From SIG672 sp045535095 (GTDB lineage Bacteria; Bacillota; Clostridia; Oscillospirales; CAG-272), in assembly GCA_045535095.1 (NCBI GenBank), contig JAZSKY010000071.1, forward strand, positions 1 to 64,000: a stretch of DNA of 64,000 nucleotides, given 5' to 3'. The first letter of the stretch is position 1. Each line of letters starts with the position of its first letter. This document shows positions 7,339 to 16,765 of this stretch, piece after piece. The position numbers and the translations under genes are program-made. Under the pieces are notes generated by a model. The model saw nothing but the letters and a program-made list of their open reading frames with translations, ran no database searches and was not told the origin of the DNA.

Positions 7339-9411
7339 TTATGCTTTTTTCTTTATGATCTCTTCCTGGATGCTTCTGGGCACTTCTGCGAAGTGGCTGG
7401 GCTCCATGGAATAGTTTCCGCGTCCCTGAGTAGAGGAACGAAGGTCGGTAGCATATCCGAACATCGTCGAAAGCGGAACTTCTGCGATGATTTCGGCAGT
7501 TCCCTTGTTGTCTTCCATGGAAACAACGTTTCCGCGGCGAGACGAGAAGCCACCGATTACGTTACCCATGTATTCCGAAGGAACAACGGTAACAACCTTC
7601 ATAATAGGCTCGGTAAGAACGGGGTCGGCCTTTCTCATAGCTTCCTTGAATGCCATAGATCCGGCAATCTTGAACGCCATTTCCGAAGAGTCAACCTCGT
7701 GGTAAGAACCATCGTAAAGGGTGATCTTGATGTCAACAGTGTTATATCCTGCAACGACACCGGTGAGCATTGCGTCTCTGATACCTGCGTCAACTGCGGA
7801 TATATATTCCTTGGGTACTACGCCACCGACGATAGCGTCGATAAACTCGTATCCCTTGCCGGGCTCGTTAGGCTCGAGCTTGATCTTAACGTGACCGTAC
7901 TGACCCTTACCACCGGACTGTCTGACGAACTTACCTTCTGCCTCAACTGCCTTACGAGCGGTTTCCTTGTAGGATACCTGAGGCTTACCGATGTTAGCTT
8001 CTACCTTAAATTCTCTGAGAAGTCTGTCAACGATAACTTCGAGGTGGAGCTCACCCATTCCTGCGATAATAGTCTGACCGGTCTCCTCGTCAGTATAGGT
8101 TCTAAAGGTCGGGTCTTCTTCTGCAAGCTTTGCAAGTGCGAGACCGATCTTCTCCTGTCCTGCCTTGGTCTTAGGCTCGATAGCAACCTTAATAACGGGT
8201 TCCGGGAACTCCATCGACTCGAGGATTACCTCGTCAGCGCCCTCAAGGCAGAGGGTATCACCGGTCGTGGTGTTCTTAAGACCTACTACTGCGGCGATAT
8301 CGCCTGCGTAGCAAACGTTTATATCCTTTCTGTCGTAAGCGTGCATCTGGAGAATTCTTCCCATACGCTCGCGCTGTTTCTTCGAGGAGTTGTAAACGGT
8401 GGTTCCTACCGGAATCGTACCCGAAAATACTCTGAAGAAGCAGAGTTTTCCAACATAGGGGTCGGTCATGATCTTGAACGCGAGAGCCGAGAAGGGTGCG
8501 TTATCGTCCGAAGGACGTTCAACCTCTTCACCGTCTTCGTTTATACCGCGGATAGCGGGAACGTCGAGAGGCGAGGGCATGAAGTCAACGATAGCGTCAA
8601 GAAGCTTCTGTACTCCCTTGTTCTTATAAGAGGTTCCGCAAACTACGGGTACAAGCTGGTTAGCTATAGTAGCCTTACGGAGTGCTGCCTTAAGCTCGTC
8701 AACCGTGATTTCCTCGTCCATAAGGAACTTCTCCATCAGGTCGTCGTCTGTTGCAGCGATGGCCTCTACCATCTTCTGTCTGTATTCTTCTGCGATTTCT
8801 ACCATATCAGCGGGAATCGGCTCAACTCTCATGTCTTTTCCGAGGTCATCGTAATAAACGTCTGCCTCCATGTTCATAAGGTCAACGATTCCTCTGAAGG
8901 TATCTTCTGCTCCGATGGGGAGCTGGATCGGTACCGGGTTCGTCTTAAGTCTGTCAACGAGCATTCCTACAACGCGGTAGAAATCGGCACCCATTATATC
9001 CATTTTGTTGATGTAACACATTCTCGGAACGCGATACTTATCAGCCTGTCTCCAAACGGTTTCAGACTGAGGCTCAACTCCGCCCTTTGCGCAAAGAACG
9101 GTAACTGCTCCGTCAAGAACTCTGAGCGAACGCTCAACCTCTACGGTAAAGTCAACGTGTCCGGGGGTGTCAATGATGTTGACACGGCGGCCCTTCCAGA
9201 AACAGGTGGTTGCAGCCGAAGTAATGGTAATACCCCTTTCCTTCTCCTGCTCCATCCAGTCCATGGTTGCCGTACCCTCGTGGGTATCACCGATCTTGTG
9301 ATTTACACCGGTATAGTAGAGTATTCTTTCGGTCGTAGTCGTCTTTCCGGCGTCGATATGAGCCATGATTCCGATGTTACGAGTATTCTCAAGTGAATAT
9401 TCTCTTGGCAT
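7339..9411 (-). CDS. fusA: elongation factor G
   Basis: A 690-residue EF-G, the ribosomal translocase GTPase. P-loop AHIDAGKTTTTE lies at residues 17-28, followed by switch II DTPGHVDF and NKMD. Domains II-V follow, including the domain IV stretch GGKGQYGHVKIKLEP and the C-terminal GRGNYSMEPSHF. The start has AAAGGAG. It sits between rpsG and tuf in the canonical str operon, 47 bases before tuf. Confidence 0.99.
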   Translation of the reverse strand: MPREYSLENTRNIGIMAHIDAGKTTTTERILYYTGVNHKIGDTHEGTATMDWMEQEKERGITITSAATTCFWKGRRVNIIDTPGHVDFTVEVERSLRVLDGAVTVLCAKGGVEPQSETVWRQADKYRVPRMCYINKMDIMGADFYRVVGMLVDRLKTNPVPIQLPIGAEDTFRGIVDLMNMEADVYYDDLGKDMRVEPIPADMVEIAEEYRQKMVEAIAATDDDLMEKFLMDEEITVDELKAALRKATIANQLVPVVCGTSYKNKGVQKLLDAIVDFMPSPLDVPAIRGINEDGEEVERPSDDNAPFSALAFKIMTDPYVGKLCFFRVFSGTIPVGTTVYNSSKKQRERMGRILQMHAYDRKDINVCYAGDIAAVVGLKNTTTGDTLCLEGADEVILESMEFPEPVIKVAIEPKTKAGQEKIGLALAKLAEEDPTFRTYTDEETGQTIIAGMGELHLEVIVDRLLREFKVEANIGKPQVSYKETARKAVEAEGKFVRQSGGKGQYGHVKIKLEPNEPGKGYEFIDAIVGGVVPKEYISAVDAGIRDAMLTGVVAGYNTVDIKITLYDGSYHEVDSSEMAFKIAGSMAFKEAMRKADPVLTEPIMKVVTVVPSEYMGNVIGGFSSRRGNVVSMEDNKGTAEIIAEVPLSTMFGYATDLRSSTQGRGNYSMEPSHFAEVPRSIQEEIIKKKA

Positions 9412-9504
9412 AGACTTTTTTCTCCTTTATTTTAATTCAAAGCGTAACATTTAATATTGTTTGTGGTTTTTTAGGCTGCTTCTTTAAAGACGCGGCCGCT
9501 ACAA

Positions 9505-9975
9505 TTAATATCTGTAATGTGCAAACGCTTTGTTAGCCTCTGCCATTCTGTGCGTTTCGTCTTTTTTCTTGATTGCGCCACCCATATTGTTGGCAGCATC
9601 CATGATCTCGCCAGCAAGACGCTCAGCCATCGTCTTCTCGCTACGAGTTCTGGCAAAATTTCTGATCCAACGAAGTCCAAGGGTCTGTCTTCTCTCGGGT
9701 CTTACTTCCATAGGAACCTGGTAAGTAGAACCACCAAGACGGCGAGCCTTAACCTCGAGAACCGGCATTACGTTTTCGAGAGCTTCGGTGAAAACCTCAA
9801 GTCCGCTTCTGCCCGTCTTTTCTTCAACGGCCTTGAATGCGTCATATACGATCTTCTGAGCCACGCCTCTCTTACCGTCATACATGATGTTATTGATAAG
9901 CTTGGTTACGAGCTTAGAATTATACACCGGATCCGGTAATACGTCTCTTTTGGAAATTTGTCCTCTTCTCGGCAC
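9505..9975 (-). CDS. rpsG: 30S ribosomal protein S7
   Basis: A 156-residue S7 that nucleates assembly of the 30S head on 16S rRNA. The conserved N-terminus PRRGQISKRDVLPDPVYNSK defines the start as the GTG at 9975, with AAGGAGG 8 bases upstream. Longer in-frame extensions to an upstream ATG are not credible because they would contain this ribosome-binding site. The C-terminus ends FAHYRY as in other S7. The gap to rpsL (about 180 bases) is longer than usual for the str operon, and I see no clear RNA motif in it. Confidence 0.98.
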   Translation of the reverse strand: MPRRGQISKRDVLPDPVYNSKLVTKLINNIMYDGKRGVAQKIVYDAFKAVEEKTGRSGLEVFTEALENVMPVLEVKARRLGGSTYQVPMEVRPERRQTLGLRWIRNFARTRSEKTMAERLAGEIMDAANNMGGAIKKKDETHRMAEANKAFAHYRY

Positions 9976-10156
9976 TGTACTTCCCTCCTTCATAATAATA
10001 AATGATATCATAGGTACTCGAAAGATTTCTTCCGTAAATGCAAAGTCGATAATGTGATATAACTTTAAAGGTTATTTAAAATCAACAGTGTCGGCACTCT
10101 GCTTTAAACGATAAAGAATTTAATACCTTTTTTCGGATTTCTCCGAGGTTTAGAGC

Positions 10157-10573
10157 TTACTTCTTCTTAGCTCTCTTTGCGCCGTACTTAGAACGGCTCT
10201 GCATACGTTTATCAACGCCCTGTGTATCAAGCGTACCGCGAATGATGTGGTAACGTACACCGGGAAGGTCACGAACTCTTCCTCCGCGAATAAGCACTAC
10301 CGAGTGCTCCTGAAGGTTATGTCCGATTCCGGGGATGTAGGTCGTAGCTTCAAGTCCGTTGGTAAGTCTTACTCTGGCGATCTTACGAAGAGCCGAGTTA
10401 GGCTTCTTAGGGCTAGTGGTCGAAACCTTAGTGCAGACGCCTCTCTTCTGAGGGGAGCTCTGGTTGGTAGGCTCGTTCTTCAGAGTGTTGAAGCCCTTCT
10501 GCAAAGCTGCAGCCTTGGACAGATAAACCTTATCGTGTCTGCCTTGTCTGACAAGCTGGTTAAATGTTGGCAT
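10157..10573 (-). CDS. rpsL: 30S ribosomal protein S12, with Arg at the K88 position
   Basis: A 138-residue S12, part of the decoding centre. Conserved blocks CTKVSTTSPKKPNSALRK and HNLQEHSVVLIRGG are present. The N-terminal region is longer than in Escherichia coli (124 aa), as in many Clostridia. The loop that reads GGRVKDLPGVRYH in E. coli reads GGRVRDLPGVRYH here: residue 101, codon CGT at 10271-10273. This corresponds to K88, where a Lys to Arg change is a classical streptomycin-resistance substitution. The K43-equivalent lysine in SPKKPNS is kept. AGGAGGTG precedes the ATG. It is first gene of the str operon. Confidence 0.98.
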   Translation of the reverse strand: MPTFNQLVRQGRHDKVYLSKAAALQKGFNTLKNEPTNQSSPQKRGVCTKVSTTSPKKPNSALRKIARVRLTNGLEATTYIPGIGHNLQEHSVVLIRGGRVRDLPGVRYHIIRGTLDTQGVDKRMQSRSKYGAKRAKKK

Positions 10574-10668
10574 GTGGCACCTCCTTACTGTTGATCTTAA
10601 GTTTAAAATTATATCGCTGACAGTGCAAATCTATGGGCTGACATAACTTTACACCATAAGACTTTAAG

Positions 10669-10697
10669 ATTATACCATTTTTCTTTCAAAATGTCAA
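10669..10697 (-). promoter_or_regulatory. sigma-A promoter of the str operon
   Basis: Minus-strand TTGACA, 17-base spacer, TATAAT, about 95 bases upstream of rpsL. It is a full consensus promoter, as expected for ribosomal protein genes. The intervening leader shows no motif I recognise. The remaining intergenic stretch up to the lipoprotein gene holds only that gene's terminator. Confidence 0.93.
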
Positions 10698-10807
10698 GTA
10701 TATTTTTGAAGCAAAATATTTTCTACAATTTGCACAACTTTTGTGCCTCGCAGTATATTAACTTGCACAATTTTTGCATCTTTTATACAAAAAATGAACT
10801 TTTTAAC

Positions 10808-10838
10808 AAAAAATGCGAACGCCAAGCGGCGTTCGCAT
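10808..10838 (-). terminator. terminator of the solute-binding lipoprotein gene
   Basis: Minus-strand perfect 11-base stem ATGCGAACGCC/GGCGTTCGCAT with a 4-base loop, followed by a run of T. It is 34 bases beyond the stop of the lipoprotein gene. Confidence 0.92.
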
Positions 10839-10871
10839 CCTTTATTATTATAACAAACTACTAAATCGGGA

Positions 10872-12572
10872 TCAAAACTCGAGGTCGGGGATAACCGGTT
10901 CTGCGTTCATTACACCGTGCCAGGTCATATACTGGTTATAGTAGGATATGGGCATTTCCTTCTTCGTGGACATTGCCGCTGCGTAGTAGGGGTCTGCCTT
11001 GAGCCAGTCGTTGAGCGACTTATAGAACTCGTCGAAGGTCATCATCTTACCGGTGTTTTCGTTGAGAGCGTCGGTATAGGTTGCAACCTTGAGCCAAAGC
11101 TCATCGTAGAGCATCTCGAGGTGATTGCTGAGATCGGCAACCGAAATACCGTCAACGGGATCGAGAGTGTAGTCAAGCTCGAATCCGATGGTGGGGCTGA
11201 GAATTGTCTCTCCGGACATCTGCTTTGCAAGCGCCCAGTCGTTTGCCGAAAGCTCAAGCTCGACTGCGGTCATATCCGAGGACTGCTTGGTGAGGAAGAG
11301 GTTTCCGACTCTGTATCTGTTCATCTCGTATCCCGAGTTTTCGATCTTGGTGACCATCTTGCCGGTGATATCGAGAGTGTAGTGGGTATCGAGAACTCCG
11401 TAGAGGAGAGTGTTGACGAAGTTTGCGTTAGTCGAGAAGAGCGAAAGTACCTTGAACGCTCTGTCGGGAGCGGACGAGTACGAGCAAACGCCGTACATTG
11501 AGCCAAATACCGACTCGGTATCTGCCACGGGCGAGCAAACGGGGATAGCGTAATAATCCTCGGTGTACTCTGCGATGGTTACGGGGTTACCCTTAACGTA
11601 TCCTGCGGCAAAGTCCTTGGAAAGATCGACGGTGTCGGTCATTTCGGGAAGAACTGCGCCGAGCGCGTCAAGCGCGCATATAGTCTCGATGTGGGACGAA
11701 ACGATATTCTCGGAGAGAATGCTTACGGGTGTGAAGATACCGGTAGAGAGCGCGGACTGGTCAACACCGGGCATATAGTGTCCGATAACGCTGTTTCTGC
11801 CCGACATTCCGTAGAATCCCATATCGGAGATATTGTAGAGCGGAATAACGCCCTCTTCCTTCTCAGCAACCTTGAGAATGTAGTCGCTGATAGAGGTGAT
11901 GTTCTTGATGCTGTCAGAGGCAACCGTTCCGTACTTGGTGTAAAGAGCCTTGTTTACGAGAAGATACTCGTACTCTCCGTAAACAGAGTTTCCGGGGATA
12001 GCGTAGGTAGAGCCGCTGTAATTACCGAATTCACGAATGTTTGCAGGTATGTAGGACGAGATAAGAGTTCCCTCTCCGTCAACCGAGGTCATACAGTCGG
12101 ATCCGCCGATTCCGTAGAGCCAGCCGTTGTTAGCGTACTCACGGATCATAAGGGGATCGGTTACGAGAAGTATATCTACCTGATTTTCGTACGGCTCGAG
12201 ATACTTGATCTCCTCGCGTCCGAATTCGTTAACGGTATAGGATTCTCCGCTTATAATGGACGAGCCGAGAGTTCCCTCGTAATCGGCATCCTGAAGCTTC
12301 TGCATCTTATCGTCCATTGCAGCGCGGTACTGATCGGGTGTATAAAATTCAAGCTCGACAGCTATGTTGTAAAGCTGGCTGGTGATCGAGGTAAGCTCCT
12401 TTTCTACGAGCTTCTCAGCCTCTGCCGTGGGTATTTCATCGGCGATCATAGCTATTACGACAGTCATTGCGTTAGCAGAGCTTCTCTTCGAGGTATATTC
12501 GTCATTACAACCAACGAGAGTCATAACGAGCATTGCTGCGAGAAGAAGCATGGCAACGATTCTCTTTTTCAT
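10872..12572 (-). CDS. extracellular solute-binding-like lipoprotein
   Basis: A 566-residue exported lipoprotein. The signal peptide ends in the lipobox LVGC with the lipidated Cys at residue 22. The body resembles family-1 ABC solute-binding proteins: a region with VDILLVTDPLMIREYANNGWLYGIG is the typical hinge-and-target segment, followed by YAIPGNSVYGEYEYLLVNKALYTKYG. No permease or ATPase genes are adjacent, so the partner and ligand are unknown. It could be an orphan receptor or a surface protein built on the same fold. It has its own consensus promoter and terminator, so it is monocistronic. The start has AAGGAGG 9 bases upstream. Confidence 0.75.
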   Translation of the reverse strand: MKKRIVAMLLLAAMLVMTLVGCNDEYTSKRSSANAMTVVIAMIADEIPTAEAEKLVEKELTSITSQLYNIAVELEFYTPDQYRAAMDDKMQKLQDADYEGTLGSSIISGESYTVNEFGREEIKYLEPYENQVDILLVTDPLMIREYANNGWLYGIGGSDCMTSVDGEGTLISSYIPANIREFGNYSGSTYAIPGNSVYGEYEYLLVNKALYTKYGTVASDSIKNITSISDYILKVAEKEEGVIPLYNISDMGFYGMSGRNSVIGHYMPGVDQSALSTGIFTPVSILSENIVSSHIETICALDALGAVLPEMTDTVDLSKDFAAGYVKGNPVTIAEYTEDYYAIPVCSPVADTESVFGSMYGVCSYSSAPDRAFKVLSLFSTNANFVNTLLYGVLDTHYTLDITGKMVTKIENSGYEMNRYRVGNLFLTKQSSDMTAVELELSANDWALAKQMSGETILSPTIGFELDYTLDPVDGISVADLSNHLEMLYDELWLKVATYTDALNENTGKMMTFDEFYKSLNDWLKADPYYAAAMSTKKEMPISYYNQYMTWHGVMNAEPVIPDLEF

Positions 12573-12631
12573 TACTTTATTTCCTCCTTGAAGTAAAACC
12601 GCTTCGCGGTACAGATGTTTACAACATTACT

Positions 12632-12660
12632 ATTTTACACTATCGCAGCGATTCTGTCAA
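12632..12660 (-). promoter_or_regulatory. sigma-A promoter of the lipoprotein gene
   Basis: Minus-strand TTGACA, 17-base spacer, TAAAAT, about 60 bases upstream of the lipoprotein ATG. The rest of the gap to rpoD (12661-12841) shows no hairpin or motif I can name. Confidence 0.85.
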
Positions 12661-12841
12661 GATGTCCCGCCTCGCTATCGCGGGGTATTTTCGGGGATAT
12701 TGGGCGCAATTTTAAAGTATTAACACTTTATTCATTCATTTTGAACAATAAACGGCTGCCCGATTTCAACAAAATTACCACTGACGTTGTGAAACAGTAA
12801 CAAATTTACGGTACTGTAATTGTATGTTATGCCGATTTTAA

Positions 12842-13951
12842 TTACGGATCGAGATAATCCTTGAGACGCTTGGAGCGGCTGGGGTGACGGAGCTTACGGA
12901 GAGCCTTTGCCTCTATCTGACGGATACGCTCTCTTGTGATGTTGAACTCCTTACCAACCTCCTCGAGTGTTCTCGCGCGACCGTCGGTAAGACCGAAGCG
13001 GAGCATAAGAACGTGCTCTTCTCTTGGGGTGAGGGTGTGAAGCACCTCGAGAAGCTGCTCTCTGAGCATCGTCTGAGAAACTGCCTCGGAGGGAGCGGGC
13101 GAATCGTCGTCCTGAATGAAGTCTCCGAGGTGGCTGTCCTCTTCCTCGCCTATCGGCATTTCAAGAGAAACAGGATCGAGCGCGATCTTCGAGATCTCGC
13201 GTACCTTCTCGGGGGAAATTTCCATCTTCTTTGCTATCTCGTCGATAGTGGGCTCGTGTCCAAGCTCCTGAAGAAGCTGGCGCGAAACTCTCGAAACCTT
13301 ATGAATGGTCTCAACCATGTGAACGGGAATTCTTATCGTTCTTGCCTGATCGGCGATAGCTCTCGTTATTGCCTGTCTTATCCACCACGTAGCGTAAGTA
13401 GAGAACTTGTATCCCTTGCGGTAGTCAAACTTTTCAACCGACTTAAGAAGTCCGAGGTTACCCTCCTGAATGAGGTCGAGGAAGGAAAGTCCTCTGCCCG
13501 AATGTCTCTTTGCAATGCTTACAAGGAGACGGAGGTTTGCTTCAACGAGATCGTTCTTCGCCTTTTCGTCGCCCTCAAACATCTTCTGGGCAAGCTCTGC
13601 CTCGCGCTCTGCGCTGAGAAGCGCGACCTTACCGATCTCCTTGAGATACATTCTTACGGGGTCATCGATAGCAAGACCCTCCTGCGCGAGCATCTTTTCC
13701 ATATCCTCGGCAGATTCGTACTGCTCGATCTCGCTTTCGATCTCGCTTGCGTCACCGTGCTTGATGTATCCGTCTATTTCGTCGTCGGATATATCGTCGT
13801 TGATATCGAAGGACTGCTCGAGTCCGTCGAGTCCGAGATCATCGTCGTCAAGCGAGGAAACGAGCTCGCTTTCAGAGTAGCACGCCTGCGTGTCGCCCTT
13901 GCCGATGATGTCATGCACGTCGATAATATTGTCTTCGTCGTGAATTTTCAT
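12842..13951 (-). CDS. rpoD: RNA polymerase primary sigma factor (sigma-A/RpoD)
   Basis: A 369-residue primary sigma factor. An acidic region 1.1-like N-terminus (about residues 1-100) leads to region 1.2 (DPVRMYLKEIG). Region 2 includes DLIQEGNLGLLKSVEKF and YATWWIRQAI. Region 3 (MVETIHKV) and region 4.2 with the helix-turn-helix LEEVGKEFNITRERIRQIE follow. It should recognise the TTGACA/TATAAT promoters seen throughout the window. It lies downstream of dnaG as in the macromolecular-synthesis operon. A short GAGAAGC/GCTTCTC hairpin (13970-13986) lies just before its ribosome-binding site. Confidence 0.98.
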   Translation of the reverse strand: MKIHDEDNIIDVHDIIGKGDTQACYSESELVSSLDDDDLGLDGLEQSFDINDDISDDEIDGYIKHGDASEIESEIEQYESAEDMEKMLAQEGLAIDDPVRMYLKEIGKVALLSAEREAELAQKMFEGDEKAKNDLVEANLRLLVSIAKRHSGRGLSFLDLIQEGNLGLLKSVEKFDYRKGYKFSTYATWWIRQAITRAIADQARTIRIPVHMVETIHKVSRVSRQLLQELGHEPTIDEIAKKMEISPEKVREISKIALDPVSLEMPIGEEEDSHLGDFIQDDDSPAPSEAVSQTMLREQLLEVLHTLTPREEHVLMLRFGLTDGRARTLEEVGKEFNITRERIRQIEAKALRKLRHPSRSKRLKDYLDP

Positions 13952-14038
13952 TTATTTTCTTCCTTTCCCGAGAAGCAGAGCTTCTCTTTTCTTTTGTTTT
14001 TTACGTTTGATTTATTTTTTCGTCCTTTCGGGCGATAT

Positions 14039-15799
14039 TTACTGCTTTGCCTTCTCGCGCTTCATTTTTATAATGTCGTCGATTCCAAGCTCGCTTCTGT
14101 CCTTTGAAGTGCGAAGCGTTTCTCTGCACTCTGCAATTACTCCGACGGTATTATTAGTCAGAGCGCGTCTTGTGATGCAGAGCTTGGTCACGCGCTCGAT
14201 CTCCTCGACCTCGAGGTATTCACCGAGTGCGCCTTGAAGCGCCTGTCCGTCGATCGACTCGCCGCCGATGATCTCAAGCATCGCACCGATAACCTTCTTT
14301 CCGAACGAGGTGAACATCTCGTCCGCAGTTATGGGATCGCCCTTTTTCTCAAGCTCGATGGCGTATTCGGGGTGCATAAGCAAAATACCGATGATAGCGT
14401 TTTCTGCCGACGCCGCCTTCGGATTTTTCACGAAATCGGGATTGACTCTGTCCCCGTAGCCCTCGCTCGAGGTCATTATCTTGCGGCTCTCGTCCTTTTC
14501 GGCGTTTCTTCTGCGAGTTGCCATAATTCTCTCAACGTCGCGCTTCATCGCGTCGGGTGTAATTCCGAGCTTCGGGGCGGCGTGATAGATGTATATTTCT
14601 CTTTCCGCGGCAGAATAGGTCTGCGCTATCAGCTTTTCACATTCGTCAAGCGCCTTTATCTTATCGGCGGTTGCCGAGAAATCGTACTTCCCGAGGATCT
14701 TGCCGAATTTATATTCAAACTCGGTCTGCGATCCCTCGATTATCTTGCGGAATGCCTCCGAGCCGAATTTCTTTATGTATTCGTCGGGGTCCTTTGCACC
14801 GTTCATACGGAGTATCTTCGTCTCGACTCCGACCTCGCCGAGCAGTCTGAACGCCTTATCGGCGGCATTCTGTCCCGCCTCGTCGCTATCGTACGAGATA
14901 ATAACCTTTTTCGTGTATCTCTTGAGCATTCTCGCGTGCTCGGGAGTGATAGCAGTGCCGAGCGTTGCGACTGCGTTTGTAAATCCGGCGCAGTGCAGTG
15001 CGATAACGTCCATATATCCCTCGCAGAGTATTATCTGCTCGGAGCAGTAATTTTTCGCAAAATTCATTGCAAAGAGGTTTCTGCTCTTTTTGAAGGCGGG
15101 GGTATCGGACGAGTTAAGGTATTTCGGCTTCGAGTCGTCCATAACTCTGCCGCCGAATGCGATAACGTCTCCCGTTGTGCTGAGTATCGGGAATATTACC
15201 CTGTTTCTGAAATAATCGTACGGTCTGCCCGTTTTCTGACTCACTCCGCAAAGGAAGGCGGACGCCATTTCGTGATCGCGGTATCCCTTTGAGCGAAGAA
15301 GGTCGGTCAGCGCGCCGAAGCTGTTGGGCGCAAAGCCGAGACCGAAATGTCTTATGTGCGAATTGGAGAGTCCTCTTTTTTTAGTGAGGTACTCGTATCC
15401 CTCTCTGCCCTCCTCGGACATCAGCTTTTCGTGGAAGAACCTTGCGGCTATCTTATTCATTTCAAGAGTACGCTCTCTGCGGAGAGATTCCTTCTTATCC
15501 TGCGTACTCTCGTTTATCGTGATTCCAACGCGCTTTGCGAGAAATTCGAGCGCGCCGCGATAGTCGAGATTTTCAGCCTTGCGGACGAAGTTTATAACGT
15601 CTCCGCCTGCTCCGCAACCGAAGCAGTAGAAGTTACCCTCTCCCGAAAAGACGGTGAACGAGGGAGATTTTTCGCTGTGAAAGGGGCAAAGACCGACCTG
15701 ATTCGAGCCTGCGCGCTTCAGCGTGACGTACTGTGAGATAACGTCCTCGATATTATTTCTGAATTTTATTTCCTCAATAACTGCCTGCTCGATAGCCAT
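14039..15799 (-). CDS. dnaG: DNA primase
   Basis: A 586-residue DnaG that makes RNA primers for replication. It has an N-terminal CHC2 zinc finger (C38, H41, C59, C62). The catalytic core carries the primase motif ending FGGRVMDDSKPKYLNS, and the Toprim domain has EGYMDVIAL and YDSDEAGQNA. A C-terminal helicase-interacting region of low conservation follows. It precedes rpoD by about 90 bases and follows the nucleoside hydrolase by 33 bases, so the three may be co-transcribed. Confidence 0.98.
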   Translation of the reverse strand: MAIEQAVIEEIKFRNNIEDVISQYVTLKRAGSNQVGLCPFHSEKSPSFTVFSGEGNFYCFGCGAGGDVINFVRKAENLDYRGALEFLAKRVGITINESTQDKKESLRRERTLEMNKIAARFFHEKLMSEEGREGYEYLTKKRGLSNSHIRHFGLGFAPNSFGALTDLLRSKGYRDHEMASAFLCGVSQKTGRPYDYFRNRVIFPILSTTGDVIAFGGRVMDDSKPKYLNSSDTPAFKKSRNLFAMNFAKNYCSEQIILCEGYMDVIALHCAGFTNAVATLGTAITPEHARMLKRYTKKVIISYDSDEAGQNAADKAFRLLGEVGVETKILRMNGAKDPDEYIKKFGSEAFRKIIEGSQTEFEYKFGKILGKYDFSATADKIKALDECEKLIAQTYSAAEREIYIYHAAPKLGITPDAMKRDVERIMATRRRNAEKDESRKIMTSSEGYGDRVNPDFVKNPKAASAENAIIGILLMHPEYAIELEKKGDPITADEMFTSFGKKVIGAMLEIIGGESIDGQALQGALGEYLEVEEIERVTKLCITRRALTNNTVGVIAECRETLRTSKDRSELGIDDIIKMKREKAKQ

Positions 15800-15832
15800 A
15801 TCTTTTCCTCCTTTCAGGAATTTTTAGTATTT

Positions 15833-16765
15833 TCAGATTCCGAGCATCGGATAGACTGCCGCATTTATGTAGTCGGCAACTCTTATCTGTGCGTCGGTGA
15901 AGGCTTCGTTTTCCTTCTGTGCAAGTCCTATAACGTAGTGCTTGCCATTTTCGTCGGGATAGAAATCGGTAGTGCCGATCTCGTCAAGTACGATTTTTCC
16001 TGCCTCGGAGAGCTTAAAGAGGTCTCTGTCTCCCTCTACTGCCCAAAGCAGGGTTGCAGGATCCCACGAAGCGCGTCCTATCGAATTGTGGAAGCCTATG
16101 AACGCCATAGTGAGCGGATGGCTCTCGCCAAGTATTTCTACTGCGCGCTTGCCCGTTATCATAGTGAGCGCCACCTCAAAGGGGAGCGTGTATATCTCGT
16201 TTCTGCAAAGCTTAAAGACCTTCTGCGACGCCTCTGCATCAACCTTTACGTTAAATTCGGGACGGTTCTTTCCGTTTTCGTCAGGCTCAAATCCGCCCGC
16301 CATAAGAACGAGGCGCGAGCATTTTTCCTCCATAAGAGACGCTCCGTCAAGATGACTTATCTCGTCTGCCGTACTTTCAAGAAGTCCTGCGATATTGGTG
16401 AGCGGTCCTATCGCGCAGAGGGTGACCTCTCCGTCCGACTCTGCAAGCGTTTTTCTGAGAAGCTTTACCGCGCTCTGTACGGGAGAAGTGTCCCCTTCCT
16501 TACCGAACGTTTCGTATATCTTACAAACGTATTTATCTCCTCTCGGGTTCTCGGTGGACATCTGTCCCATTATCGGAGGCTCTTCTCCGTATGCGCGGTA
16601 AAGTCCGATAATTCCCGCCGAAGCGTAGGGCGAGGGGTGGGATATGGTTATTGCAAGCGGATCTACGATTCCCTTTCTCTTTGAGGCTATCATATAGGAT
16701 ATAGCCATCATATCGTCGCAGTCACTTCATACGTCGGTATCAAGTATAAGCTTTATAGGTTTCAT
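15833..16765 (-). pseudogene. inosine-uridine nucleoside hydrolase family gene with in-frame TGA at codon 13
   Basis: From the ATG at 16763-16765 (AGGAGG-type site GGAGGAAAG 6 bases upstream) the frame reads MKPIKLILDTDV, then TGA at 16727-16729, then SDCDDMMAISYM and an uninterrupted product to 15833. The N-terminal DTDxGxDxDD motif is the calcium-binding catalytic signature of nucleoside hydrolases (PF01156). The TGA replaces the conserved Gly (GGA to TGA is one base). Internal initiation at 16711 would lose the essential aspartates. The remainder (292 residues, including NVKVDAEAS and GRASWDPATLLWA) looks intact, so inactivation is recent, or the TGA is a sequencing error or a recoded codon. 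Nucleoside hydrolases cleave ribonucleosides to base and ribose. Confidence 0.78.

Noticed and set aside
7393..9396. Long plus-strand open frame antisense to fusA
   Set aside because: It is a codon-bias shadow of fusA with no ribosome-binding site and no recognisable protein.
9976..10156. Regulatory RNA in the long rpsL-rpsG gap
   Set aside because: I found no convincing hairpin with a U-tract, nor any known ribosomal-protein leader motif.
13970..13986. Transcription terminator between dnaG and rpoD
   Set aside because: The U-rich tail is only on the plus strand; in the minus-strand direction the hairpin is followed by the rpoD ribosome-binding site.
16727..16729. TGA read as glycine or selenocysteine (alternative code or recoding)
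   Set aside because: TGA is used as a normal stop elsewhere (recD2 overlaps comF as ATGA), so a changed code is excluded. No clear SECIS-like stem that I can support follows the TGA, and the position is normally Gly, not Cys.
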